Source: Cenococcum geophilum 1.58
Lineage: Eukaryota; Ascomycota; Dothideomycetes; Gloniales; Gloniaceae
NCBI GenBank assembly: GCA_001692895.1
Contig: KV748179.1
Coordinates: 1,922,001 to 1,986,000, forward strand
Direction: 5' to 3'
DNA: 64,000 nucleotides
Below the pieces are notes generated by a model. It ran no database searches, was not told where the DNA came from, and saw only the letters and a program-made list of their open reading frames with translations. This document shows, in pieces, positions 34,741 to 47,047 of the stretch (the first letter of the stretch is position 1; each line of letters starts with the position of its first letter). The translations under genes and the position numbers were made by a program.

Positions 34741-37700
34741 GGGTGGGAAGTATTTTACTATTTTATATATAGTATCTTAAAATAGATATAGAGTAAATAT
34801 AACCGCCCTTATTAACACTAAAGTAAATAGCTTCGCCTTTATAAATACTGCCTATGTAAATAATATTGCCAAATTTCTAAATGTAAAAGCTACCTAATTA
34901 GAGAAGCCTATTTAGGTAAAAGGCTATAATAGCTAAGCTGGTTAGCCGGTTACCTATGTCTTAAAGTTATATATCGCTCTTAATAGATAACGTTAATATA
35001 GTATCCCTTTCTGCATCCTAGACCTAGGGTCCTATAATATAATCCTTAGCCAAAAATAGATGTCCTATTTTAATATTTGGCTAAATATATAATAAAGATA
35101 ATTTGTTTAGCTAGAGGATAGACTAAAACTACCCTTATTTATTAGGGAAATCTAAACTAATTATAAAATACTAGCCGTAAAGGCTAACCCTATCTACTAG
35201 TAGGATATCTGGGCCTATAACCTAGCCTTTACCTAAGAAGACGCCTACTACGAAGCTGGAAAGAACTCCGTACTAATAAAGATACTCTCCTAAAGCGCTA
35301 TGTTTAAAGAGAACTCTATATATAGAAGCGGGATAGAGAGTGACGTAGATAATGTTTAAGTTGCGTAAATCTAACCGGTATAGAAAAGAATATATTAATA
35401 GGATATAAGGGATAACCTCTAAAAAATGTAATAGGAGCTAAAAAGAGTAATAATAACGCTAGTACCCTAGAAGCCCCTAAAGTTATATATGCCCCTATTG
35501 TTATGCAAACCCCCTATAGTAGACATTGCCGCAATTAGCGCTATAGCGTTCCACTTTAATATATACCGGAAGGACAATAAGGTCTTTATAATAAGCCTAT
35601 ATAAGATTAACTAAATTATTAATAATAGGGAGGAAAAGCCGGCTAAGGAAACTAATAAGGAATTAGTTAAACGCCTTCTTTTTACTATTTATATAGATTA
35701 TAAGGATATATTCTTAAAAGTGGCCTTAGATAAGTTACCCCCTTACTAGATATATAATTATAAGATTTAATTAGAAGCCAATAACTCTCTAGGCTATAGC
35801 CCCCTCTACTAATAATTAACGGATAAGCTAAAAGTAATAAAGTAGTACTTAATTAATAACCTAGATAAAGGGTTTATTAAGCTAAGTTAAGCCCCTTTTA
35901 CTTCCCCTATTTTATTTATAAAAAAGCCTAATAGAGGCCTTTGTTTTTATATTAACTATTAAAAGCTAAACGCTATTACTTAAAAGAACCAGTACCCTAT
36001 TCCTTTAATTAACGAAACCCTTACACGTCTAAGCTAGGTAAAAATCTTTACTAAACTTAATATCCGCTAAGCTTTTTACTAAATTAGAATAGACGCTATA
36101 TCCGAAGATTTAATAACATTTTATACCTATTATAGTTTCTATAAATGTAAAGTTCTTCTTTTTAAACTAATAAACGGACTGGCTACGTACTAAAGGTATA
36201 TAAATAATGTTCTTTTTAATTATCTTAATAAGTTCTGTATAGCATACCTAGATAACATTCTTATATACTTAGATAATAAACTTAAGCATTAAGTTTATAT
36301 TAAGAAGGTCCTGGAGAGACTACAGAACGTAGGCTTATAAGTTAATATTAAGAAATGTAAGTTTAGGGTAAAACGTACAAAATACCTTAGGTTTATTATA
36401 ACTATAAAAGAAATTAAGGTTAACCCTAAAAAGGTAGAGGTAATCTGTAACTAGAAGCCCCTTTATATAGTAAAAGAAATCTAATTCTTTTTTAGTTTTT
36501 GTAACTTCTACTACTAGTTTATCCGCGACTATAAAATTATAATAAAGCCTCTTGTATAACTAACTAGGAAGAATACGCCTTTTATCTTTAATAATAACTA
36601 TATAAAAGCCTTTAAAGAGATAAAGGATTGGCTTATCTCTTCCTTAATCCTTTATTACTATAACCTAGACCTTAAATTAATGCTAGAAACGGATGCCTCT
36701 AATAGGGTCGTAGCGGGAATCCTATTATAGTTATATTTAGACGGCGAATAATACCCTATTGCCTTCTTAAAAATAATAGACCCAGCTAAGTATAACTACG
36801 AAGTACACGACAAAGAGATGCTAGCTATTATTTAATTACTCTCCTAATAGCGCGTAAAGCTTAAAGGTACAAACTCCTAAATTAAGATATATATAGACTA
36901 TAAAGCCCTAAAGTACTTTATAACTATAAAGTAGCTTACTAAATAATAAGCCTAGTAGGCTAAGACACTCTTCTAATTCTTTTTTATAATTATGTATTGT
37001 TTTAGTAAGTAAAACTCTAAGGCTAACGCCCTAACCTAAAAAGAATAAGACGTAGGACCCTAGGATAAGCTAAAGACCTAATATTAGACGCGCGCCCTCC
37101 TCTATCCCGAATAGCTTAACCCGCAGATCCTTAAGGAGCTAGACTCCTAGCTAAACGAGCTAGTATTAATAGAGGAGACCTTAGACGAACTAATAGGGCT
37201 AATTAACTGCCTCCTAACTGTAAACCGCACGGCTAACGCCCTAAAGGCCCTCCGCGATTAAGCCGCGAAGGGAAACCCCAATTTTAAAGCGGAGGAAGGG
37301 TTGCTCCTATATTAGGAGCGGCTTATAGTCCCTAACGTTAATAATCTACGGACTAAACTAATCCGCGAAGCTTATTACTAAGTTTCTACGGTATACCCTA
37401 GCAAGAATAAGACCTGTAAAATTATTAACTACCACTACTACTAGCTAAGAATAGTTGCGGATATTAATTAATATATACGGAACTGCGAAGACTATAGGAG
37501 AGCTATAATCCCACAGAATAAGACACTAGGACTACTTAAGCCACTTTTAATACTAGAGCGCCCTTAGCAGTATATCTTTATAGACTTTTATAAACTACCT
37601 AGGGACCGTAACAGATACGATATAGTTATAGTTATAGTTAACCGCTTTAGTAAACGCCCGTTTTTAATTCCCTATTATAAGAATATTAATGCTAAAGAGG

Positions 37701-38737
37701 TAGCCTAGCTATATATCTATTACGTCTACCGAATCTACAGACTACTAAATACTATTATATTTAATTATAGGCTACAGTTTATATTGGCCTTTTAGAATAA
37801 GTTTACCTAAATCCTAGGCATTAAGCTAAAGCTTTCTATAGCTTACTACCCCTAGATAAACGGTTAGACGGAGATTATAAATTAGTACCTAGACTAAAGG
37901 CTTAGGCCCTTTATTAACTATTTCTAGAATAACTAGTTTGAACTACTACCCTTAATAGACTACGCCTAAGCAACCCTACCCTATGACTCTATAGGGTTTG
38001 CCCCGATTTAGCTAGAAATAGGATACTTACCCTATATAAGCTTTAACTGGAAAAGGCTAGAAGAACCCTAGACTGTATAAGAGAAGCTATCCTATGCTAA
38101 GGCCCAATAGTACACTAAACGCTTAGAGGAAGCCTAGATAGTAGCCTATAAAAACCTAGAAAAAGCTTAAAGGTTAATAAAATAGTAGGTAAATAAATAC
38201 CGTTAAGAGCCCGACTTTGCCCCTAGCGATATAGTCTAGGTTATAATAAGGAATTAAAAGACTAAACGACCTAGCCGTAAGCTAGACTACTAGATGGTAG
38301 GACTATATAAGGTTCTTAAAAAGATAGGCAACTCGTATAAGGTAAAGCTCCTAGATTTAATTAGGGTTTACCCTATCTTCTTACTAGATAAGTTACGGAA
38401 AGCTATAAACGACCTATTACCTAGACAAAAGAATGAGCCTCCCCTACTAGTTTAAGTAAATAGTGACGATAAATGGGAAGTTAATAAAATACTAGCCTAT
38501 AAGATAGTATAGGGAACGCTAAAATACCGTGTTTAATAAAAGGGCTATAATCTAGACCTAACCTAGTACTATACGTGGAACTTTATAAGCTGCCCCTAGA
38601 AGCTTAAAGAGTTTTATAACTAATACCCTAATACGCCTAGACCCCTAAAGTACCTAGACGAATAAATAGAATGCTAGTATAATAAAGACAATAAGTTACC
38701 GGAGGAATATAGGGATAAAAACGCCCTAAAGCCCTAA
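34660..38737 (+). pseudogene. gypsy C1 pol: protease, RT, RNase H, integrase, chromodomain
   Basis: One phase holds from at least 34784 to TAA at 38735-38737 (about 1,320 codons), broken only by TAA/TAG. Landmarks: protease region from 34784 (NITALINTKVNSFAFI), RT with FTKLNIRQAFYQIRI near 36050 and active site YLDN (for YLDD) at 36245-36256, RNase H ETDASNRVVAGILL near 36690-36730, integrase HYYQLRI and NRFSKRPFLIPYY near 37650-37680, and a chromodomain starting WEVNKILAYKIVxGTLKYRV at 38474. Pol is in the -1 phase relative to the knuckle region of gag, in both C1 and C2. A C-run before TAG (34687-34697) lies in the overlap and is a candidate slip site. Chromodomains steer such elements to heterochromatin in known chromoviruses. 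Confidence 0.93.
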
Positions 38738-38809
38738 TATAGCTGTCTGCTAAATTCTGCTATATTCTGCCATATTCTGCCAAATTCTGCTAGTACCGTA
38801 AAATTTCAG

Positions 38810-38854
38810 ATGTCTAGGAACTTTGACCGCCGGTTAAAGTTATCTAATTGGTTA
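38810..38854 (+). other. hairpin module of gypsy C1, shared with gypsy E
   Basis: Counterpart of 27875-27919. Stem AACTTTGAC / GTTAAAGTT (one G-T pair) at 38819-38841, just after the pol stop. Directly upstream (38749-38790) is a CTGCYAWATTCTGC iteration. Confidence 0.8.
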
Positions 38855-39059
38855 GATCCGTACTAAGACTTTTTAGCGGCTACTCTTTCTAGCCTAGTGC
38901 TTCCACTTAGCCTATAATTGCCTTTTATACTTAGTCCGGGCGTACTTATATCCCCTTTATCTCCTTATCTTATATTTTATAATCCTACGTTTATAAGCCT
39001 AGTACTACCCTATTTCTAACTAAGCCTAAGGGCAGGCTTTCTTTTAAAGAGGGGGGTGA

Positions 39060-39270
39060 TGTAACGGCGCTATTGCACGTTACCTGCCAAATTCTGCCAT
39101 ATTCTACCGACCTACAATTAGCTCGCCTGGAGCTAGCGCCTTGGCGGCTTACCCTATATATTTGTTTATATGGTCCTAGCGACCCCTTTTTCCCTTCTCC
39201 TTAGCTTAGTATCTTTGTAATACAGCATTCTACAAGCTTTGGTTTAGAGGCATTTGTACGAGCCGTAACA
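39060..39270 (+). repeat. 3' LTR of gypsy C1
   Basis: 211 bp, TGTAACGGCGCTATTGC to GAGCCGTAACA, with the polypurine tract AAAGAGGGGGG just before and the duplication GTAAG after. It retains the CA end. Confidence 0.95.
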
Positions 39271-40925
39271 GTAAGTGCTAATAGCGTTAAGAGGTTCTTT
39301 TTTGCCCCTATTTAGCTTTACGGTAGTAGGGCGTGTTTTTTAGCCATATCTACTATATGGTCCGCTATTACCTTTTCTAAGATCTTGCTAAAGGTGTTCT
39401 TTAAGGTAATAGGGCGGTAGTTTCCTAGGATTAAGTAGTCTACTTTACCTTCTTTTTATAAAATAACCGTTATTATAGATCTTCTAAGTTGTGGGTAGTA
39501 GCCTATTACGAAGTATACTCTAGCTACGTTTACTAGCTAAGGTACTATAAGTAGTCCATAGGTTTTTAAGGCCTTATTTAGAATCCTATCTGGTCCTAGT
39601 ACTATATTATTTAAAAGGCGGCTAATAGTTCTGACCATTTCTTCTATTATTATATCGCTGTTAACCTATAGGCGAGTTACTGGTATTTTACCTATAATGT
39701 TACTAAGGTCTACTAGAGCTAGTTAGGGGAAGAACCTTTTTATAAGGATCTTTACCTTCTCCTTATTATTATTAGTAGCCTATAACTCCCCTGCTCTTTA
39801 AAGGGGCAATAGATATAGATCTTCTGCCAAGCGTCCTACCTTTTTCTTTACCTATTTTACTATAGCCTAAAGGCCTTTATTATAGGGGAGGCTTAGGTTA
39901 AAAGTATACTCGTTTATAAACCATCTTTAGTTATTCCTTACTTCTTTTTTTAGGGTATTCTTTAACTAGTTTCTTATGTCTTTATATTATCTCTTATCTT
40001 TAGGGTTGTAGCTACTTATATATTTCCTTTTTACTTATCATTAACTAGTAATAAGAACCGCGTATTATACGGACTATATATATCGCGCGTAGGGGCCCAG
40101 TTTTAAGACTAGGTAGTGTTCTTCTAGCCTATTTTTAATTACTACCTAGATCCTTTTTAGTCTTTAGTTGATTTCCTTAGGAGTAGCTAATAAGCCTTAC
40201 TTATTTAGTATCGGGTAGATTTCTTCTAAGTCTTAAAGTTGTTGTTTAACTATATTACGGAAACTGTCTATCTTAAGCTTCCTTATTATATATCTTTTAC
40301 TATTTAGTTATACTTTAATATCTAAGTCTAGCTATATTTAAATAGGGTATAGTCTAAAGCAAGTGCCTATTCTTCTTTAGGGGTATACCTTTTAAGTCTC
40401 TAGTATAGGCCTTCGTCTATAAATATAAGATTAATTATACTTTTAGCGGTGCCTTATTGCCATATAGTTACTTCTAAGGGGGTAGCTAGCTTAAGGCCCT
40501 AGATATCTATAGCTTTTAATAGGCACTCTATCTATTGTTTAATAGCAATATAGATACCCCCCTATTGTGGGTAGTGGAGGTTTATATCTCCTAATAGGAT
40601 AGACTCTGTACCTTTAGTTTCTAGTAAGCTTATTACTAATATAATATTCTCTATTTATAGTACCCCTTTAACCCTAGGGTTATAAATATTAATAATTTAT
40701 ACTGGTCCCCTATATGTCTAGATTACTATAATTATAATATCTAGGTTAACTACCTACTATAACTATAAGGCTAGGCTAATAGCCTTACTAATTATAAAGT
40801 ATATATATATAGCTGCCTTTAGTTTATATAGGAGCTGAAATCCTTAAGGGCAGTATATTAATTATATATAGGTATTATAATACGGCTTTTATATAGCAAG
40901 GATATAGTATTTCTTTAGGTCTAGA
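39271..40925 (-). pseudogene. LINE 3 ORF2: endonuclease and RT first half
   Basis: Minus strand. An apurinic-type endonuclease near 40620-40330 (LGDINLHYP, then LKLATPLEVTIWQQGTAKSI and LDYTLF, counterpart of the SDHxPI motif), a linker, and RT entry near 39460-39380 (NYRPITLKNTFSKILEKVIA). Such LINEs nick the target with the endonuclease and prime reverse transcription there. Cut at 39271 by gypsy C1 and continued at 29916. Confidence 0.85.
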
Positions 40926-40929
40926 CTGT

Positions 40930-42400
40930 TTAGTAGGGGCCTTGCAAGACGGTGATTTATATTACCGCAGTTATACTATATAATAGATAAGTAGCGGACC
41001 CCTAGTAAGGGTCCTTTGCTTTTTCTTCTTTCCTTACTTCTTCTACTTTCCCTTTCTCTTAAATCTTTAAAACTTCCGTCTCCTATATCTGCTCCTTAGT
41101 TACTACTTATTTTATATAAAGCTTTCTATTTCTGTATCTTATATTCTATTAGCCCTTCTATATTTAAATTTATTGTTATTTTAAGTTCTTCCCCTATTTT
41201 TACTAGTTAGCTATAAGTCCCTTATAGGCCAGCTATATATATTATATTTGCCGCGTTAAATCTAATTTTTAATTAACCTGGCCTTAAGCTTACTATAGCT
41301 GTCTATAGGGGTCTTCTTATAGGGTGTTTTCTCCCTTATATCCTATATAACCCTTATATCTCTGCTTAGTCTAGTAATATTATATAGCGTCTCTGTTGGC
41401 CTATTAAGGCCTAGGATGGCTAGCTTAGCCCCCTAGTATTAAAGGTAAGAAATAATAGGAAGGCACCTACGTCCCCCTAGCTTATCGCCTATTGTTTTTA
41501 TTTGTATAACCTAGTATATAGTTATTCCTATAGCTATTAAGCCCTTACCTTCTATCTCCTATATTTAATATAGTCTTCTCTCTCCTACGTCTTATATATA
41601 CTTTAATAGTAGTTTGCGTATTTTATTTAGTCTTAATTTATATAGTATTTTATATTATAGTGGCCTATATAGTGGCCGCAGCACATCTATACTACGCATA
41701 TAGATTAGGTATATCCCCATTATACATATTAATAGTATTGTTTTAGGCGTAGTTTATAGTTATAGAGCCTTTATACTATATATAAGGCCATTTATAATTA
41801 TTCCTTTTTAGATAAGAAGTTTTTATATTTCTAGTATATATGCGCTAACAATAAGGGAGCTATACGTTTGTTTAGCGTCTCCCTAGTAGGTCTCTAGCAA
41901 CCCTTATATCCTCTTATTATTCTCGTTATATACTTAGTTTATATTTTCCTATTAAAGCTATTAAATTTAGGTAATCTTAAGTCCTAATATAAGGCGTTCC
42001 GTTTATCTTACTATCTCCTATATAATTACTATATTGTCCGCCTAGCGTCCCTTTTCTACCCTAAGGCTTATAGAAACTGCTAGGACTTTAACTAGGTAAT
42101 CTTTACGGAGCACTTTTATGCCAATATGTTCTCCTAGCCTATCCCCTACCCTTACAGCTTATTCCTTTACCTATTAGTTCTTTAGAGTAACTCTAATATC
42201 TCTACTCCTAAGGTGTTGGATTATAATAGTGTTGTATACTTCTTTATAAATCTCTATAAGAACTTCTATTTCTAATTATCCCCTAAGTCCCTCTACTTTT
42301 TCTATATTTAGTTATATTATAATTATATACCTAGTAAATATCTTAAGGGGGGTAGGTTACCTATACTATAGAAGCGTAGCTATATTAGCCTAGGTGCAAT
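40930..42400 (-). pseudogene. LINE 3 ORF1 (gag-like, CCHC)
   Basis: Minus-strand ORF1 homologous to LINE 2 (6352-7624). It reads LRSRDIRVTLKN near 42200, VGDRLGEHIGIKVLRKDYLV near 42130-42080, and a zinc-knuckle region near 41590-41740. RIP stops throughout. ORF2 follows at about 40925. Confidence 0.83.
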
Positions 42401-42534
42401 TCGCCTATAAGGGGGTTTTATTTATTTTTAATTTTACTTAGCCGTTAGAGGATTTAATTAAGGGTTTGTTAAAGGGGCGCCTAAGGTTTACTAGACTAGC
42501 GGAGCTATTCTACTTGCTATATTAGTTTATTATA

Positions 42535-42957
42535 TATTACGGACCTTATATCGGCAGTAGTACGACTACTAAGAAGAGATATAAATAGGTTAGTTAAGAT
42601 AGTACAGGAGGCGCTAAAACCGATCAAGCCATAGGATAAGGGGTAGCTAAGTTACATAGCTAGTTATATTATAAGTTTAGAATATAGGAACGTAGAAACG
42701 TAAGAACGTGGGATATACTAACGTACTAACGTATTAACGTACTTAGTATATTTCTTAGGCGCAGTATTGTGTACTTAAAGGACCACAGTCCCTACCTAGA
42801 TAGTTCTCTTCTTTATAGTAAATCTTAAAATACAATTAGAGTTAATCTATTAGGCAACTACTTTACTAGTTATTATTACGTTATTAACTTCTTGTTTACC
42901 TATATACCTAGCCTATTAATAAGTTTACCATAGTTCCTACTATAAGGCTTTGTTATA
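42535..42957 (+). repeat. 5' LTR of gypsy D
   Basis: 423 bp, TATTACGGACCTTATATCGG to GGCTTTGTTATA. A third, truncated copy lies at 56016-56426. Confidence 0.93.
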
Positions 42958-43019
42958 TATTTACTACTAAGGTTATAATATTAATAAAGTTAAATAATAT
43001 GCTACTAAAAGCACTAGTT

Positions 43020-45373
43020 ATAACACCGTTAACGGCAGAACCCACTTTAAGAGCTAGTGGGGACACTAGTATATAGGATACTAATTCGCAGCTTGTTACG
43101 GTAGGTTAACTATAGGAAATAGTTAATTAATTATAAGATAATAATTAAGTACTTAGAGAACGCATTAATGGAATTAAAGTAGTAAAGGTTAAGTTACTAT
43201 TAATTAAACAATTCTTAGGAGAAAAGTTAAAGCTTAAAGAATTTATTATATAGATATATTTTAAGGTATTATAGGAGGGAGTAAAGCTGGCAACGCCTAT
43301 AGACCAAGTGGCGTATATAGGGCTATTCCTAATAGGAAAAGCACTTAAGTAGTTTAAGCCTTACCTAATAGAGGTATAATTAAATAGAATAACAACCACT
43401 AATTAGGAAGTGCGGTTTATATTCTTTAGTTAGGGCGGGTTTATAAAATAACTAACGCAAATATTTAAAGACCTAAAGGCAATAACTATGGTAAAAAGGA
43501 AGCCTTAGAACCTAATATAGCGAACCTTAGCTATTAAGTAGATAATATAGTTTTAGACACTTATAATATAGGTTAAGTAGAATAATAAGACGCTTATAGT
43601 ATAGTATAAGCAGGGACTTAAGGTAAAAGTATAGGATGCGATAATTCTTATAGAAGATGCGACTACTATATAAAAATTAATTAATTAAGTAATAAAGATA
43701 GATAATAGAATCTATTAAAGGGAATAGGCTAAAAGAGGTTAAGAAAGAGTTCTATAGTTATATAAAACGTAAAGCACGCTATAATAAAGTTAGAGTTAAA
43801 AACTATAGAATGGTGGACTAGAGCTAATAGACCTAAGCAGTACTAAAGAATCTAGATAATAAAATAAGAAACTATAAAAACCTAGAGGTTAAGGATTAAG
43901 TAATTGTAGGACTAAGAAGTAGAGGCTAAACTAGGGATCTTAGCAGTAGAAGATGTTTAGGTAAACTCTATAATAAAAGAAATAGTTTTAAAACGGAGCT
44001 TATATAAATTGCGGAAAATAGGGTTATTTTGCTAGAGACTATAGAGGTAGTTAAAGTAACTATATAGTAAAGGGAACTAGATTAGTAGAAGATATATACG
44101 TATAGAGGGATAATAGTATACTACGAGGAATAAAAGAATATTTAATTAACAGTTTTGTGTTTTATTATAACAACGCATACTAAATTTATAAGGACGCTAA
44201 GTATAGCGTAAGCTATTAGCTATAAGAGCTAAAATTAATAAAGTTTAGAGGAACTAACGAACTATTACGTAGATCGGATATTAAAGATAATAAATTTAAT
44301 ATAGGCGAAATATTTAGCGATAATAAGGTAATAAAGGCAGCTTACTAGGAGTATATAGACCTTAAGAACGCAATAATAGAGGTAGAGGTTAAATTAGTAA
44401 TAGAGATTAATATAATAATAGGGATTAAGACTCTATTAAATATAATATTTATTACTTTATAAAACGCAAAAGAAGTAAAACAGCAAGCTACTTTAGCACT
44501 TAATAAAGGCAAAAGGCTAAAGGCTTAAGATTCTTAAGATAAGATAAGATATACTTAAGGACCTATAACGGACGAAAACCGCTAGAGTAGAGCAGCAGCT
44601 TAGTTTAAAGATAAATAAATAAGTATAGGATAAAGATTTCCCTAGGACTAAGATTTTTAAGAAGAGATAAGGATACTATAAAAGCCTAGTTAGACTAAGG
44701 CTAGAGTAAGGCTTAAGAAAGAAACAAGCTTAGGGTTAATAGTACCTATAGTAGGTAAATAAAGTATTCAGCCTTATAGTTAAACAATTAATACTAGAAT
44801 TATAAAGTTTATGGATTTAGAGGATTTTATAGCTAGACGTAAACTAAAAAAAGACTAGGAAGAATTTAAGAATTAAATTAAAGTATAGAAAGAATAAAGG
44901 GGCTACTAAGGGCTAAGGATGCTAGGTATGCTAAAGGTTAGAGCACCTATATAAAGAATTACTAATAGGCTTAGAGTAGGCACGCTAAGAATAAAATAGC
45001 TTAAGGAACTAGAGTAAGAAGAGAACCTAGGGGTTCTAACTAAATTTAAAGAACGGTATATTAAAGGTTGCAATAATATAGCAATAATAAGATATTTCCT
45101 TATAGATAGATTATATACGCTTATAGAGCTATACTAAAAGTAGTATAGGTAGCGATATAATAATAAATAAGAAGACTTTTATATATAACTAGATAAGAAA
45201 GTTGCCTAAAACTAGGCCATTATAGAGAAACGTATAAGTTATATTAAAGAAGCATTAATTATAATGTTAAGAAATCTAGAAGAAAGATTAAAGGACTAAA
45301 GAAGTAAGAGGTAGATTATAGTACCTATAAACAAGAGATTAGCGTTTAAATTACCTAAATAGAGGTTTAAACT
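43020..45373 (+). pseudogene. gypsy D gag and linker remnant
   Basis: RIP-damaged gag with a zinc knuckle near 43998-44043 (Y/C INCGKxGYFARDY; first and last Cys read Tyr). Downstream is a Lys/Glu-rich linker (LEDFIARRKLKKDxEEFKN near 44820-44870; LRNLEERLKDQR near 45270-45300) up to RLAFKLPK, where TR2 interrupts. The open frame on the other strand at 45296-45559 is a shadow. Confidence 0.75.
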
Positions 45374-47047
45374 CATCAGCATTTTGTTGGGGTGCCAAGA
45401 TCCTGGAGGCCTCCTGACAGGATTTTGACCGTCCTGATCGTCCTGATCGTCCTGACAGGCTCCTGACAGGACTGACAGGACCCTACCATCCTGATACGTT
45501 CCTGAACAGGACCCTCCCATCCTGATGCGTTCCTGACAGGACTGACAGGACCCTACCATCCTAATGCGTTCCTGAACAGGACCCTACTATCCTGATGCGT
45601 TCCTGAACAGGACCCTACACACAGTGCTATCGGGTCCCCGCTATATTCCCGATAGCCTGCACGCGCCTTGCCAAGTATACCCCTATGTAGCCACCTTATT
45701 TCTTTACCCTTCCTTACATCCTCCCTACCTAGGGAGGCACCAGAACGGCGGCTAGTAGATGACCGTCGCCAGAACCTGACGACCGTTGCCAGAACCAGAT
45801 GACCGTCCTAGAGCCAGACAACCGTTACCAGAACCAGACGATCGTTACCAGAACTAGACGACGACCTTTTGAACAACCAGCCAGCGAATACCACGAACGA
45901 TTTAATTGATCGATCGAATTAAACCAGAGCCTCGATATCGGCCCGTTACCGAATCGAATTAAGGCCTCCTAGGGAGGCACCCCAGACGACCACCGTTTGA
46001 ATGTACAGCTAGCTAACGGCCATAGAGAACGATCTGAATCAGAGCCTTCGATCGAGCCGACCCCTCCCCCGAATTGAATTAGATACCGACATAGGCAGGT
46101 AGGCAGGCAGGTAGGTGGCCAGAACTAGAGACCGTCGCCAGAACTAGACGACCGTCGCCAGAACTTGACGACCGTCGCCAGAACCAGACGATAATCGTTT
46201 GAACGACCAGCCAGCGAACACCACGATTGATTCAATCGATCGATTGAATCGAACCAGAGCCTTAATATTAGCCCGTTACCGAATCAAATTGAATTAAGGC
46301 CTTCTAGGAAGGCACCCCAGACGACCACCGTTCAAACGTACAGCCAGCGAACGCCTATAGAGAACGATTCGAATTAATGCAATCAACCGCAATTGAATTA
46401 ATACGATTAATCGATCAATCGAATCAAGCAGAGCCTTCGATCGGGCCGACCTCTCCCCCGAATTATAGATACAGGTAGGTAGGCATAGAGAGGTAGGCAC
46501 GACAGGCAGGCACAGACGGTAGGCACAGACAGATAGGCACAGACAGGTAGGCACAGACAGGTAGGCACGAACAGGTAGGACAGGCAGGATAGGCAGGACA
46601 GGCACTAGGACTAGTTAGGAAATCAGCACACGGCCGGCGGATCATCGGGAACACCGCCAATCGACGGTTTGGAGCCTCCGCGAGAGGCTCCTCAGTCGAT
46701 CGCCTGACGCCCGAGCGATCGTGACAGACATAGGCGGTAGGCAGGAAAGATTGATTTGGATTATTTAGATTATATATAATTAAATTAAATATATATTTTT
46801 TGACTAGCTGTAAATACTGGAGTGTTAATATACCTTATTTTTAAATCTAGAATTTTTATTATTGTCCTAATGGTCCTAATGGTCCTGATGGTCCTAGAGG
46901 TCCTGGTAGTCCTGGTGGTCCGAGCGACCTCCTGACAGGTTCCTGACAGGATGCCGAGTGTGAGTGTCTCCTGAAGCTCCTGACAGCCCTAACAGGAGCT
47001 GTTAGGAGCTATTAGTACTATTAGGAGGCATAAACATTTTGCTGATG
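45374..47047. mobile_element. TR2: minisatellite-loaded TIR element that escaped RIP
   Basis: The ends CATCAGCATTTTGTTGG and (reverse complement) CATCAGCAAAATGTTTATGCC. CT flanks on both sides (45372-45373, 47048-47049); deletion with one CT joins gypsy D as RFKLKDKDKLRV. Inside: an 11-bp TCCTGACAGGA-type array (45415-45620), the core shared with TR1 and TR3 (45628-45745), 20-bp CCGTCGCCAGAACTAGACGA units, near-duplicated GAATTAAGGCCTCCTAGGGAGGC segments, a 14-bp GGTAGGCACAGACA array (46470-46600) and TCCTRATGG repeats (46865-46960). It is GC-richer and keeps CA/TG dinucleotides, unlike the gypsy D around it. Confidence 0.83.

Larger units (their letters stand above)
29917..39270 (+). mobile_element. 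complete Ty3/gypsy element C1 (5' LTR interrupted)
   Basis: The 5' LTR is 29917-29930 joined to 33087-33286 (about 214 bp), split by a 3.16-kb TIR element; the 3' LTR is 39060-39270 (211 bp). LTR ends are TGTAACGG and CCGTAACA. An exact duplication, GTAAG, lies at 29912-29916 and 39271-39275 in LINE 3. The internal region 33287-39059 matches that of C2 in length to within a few bases. It is a chromovirus-type gypsy element with gag and pol in different phases. Confidence 0.95.

Noticed and set aside
46294-46660. Overlapping minus-strand frames rich in Pro, Cys and Leu
   Set aside because: Produced by the 14-bp GTAGGCACAGACA array of TR2; no start context or family likeness.
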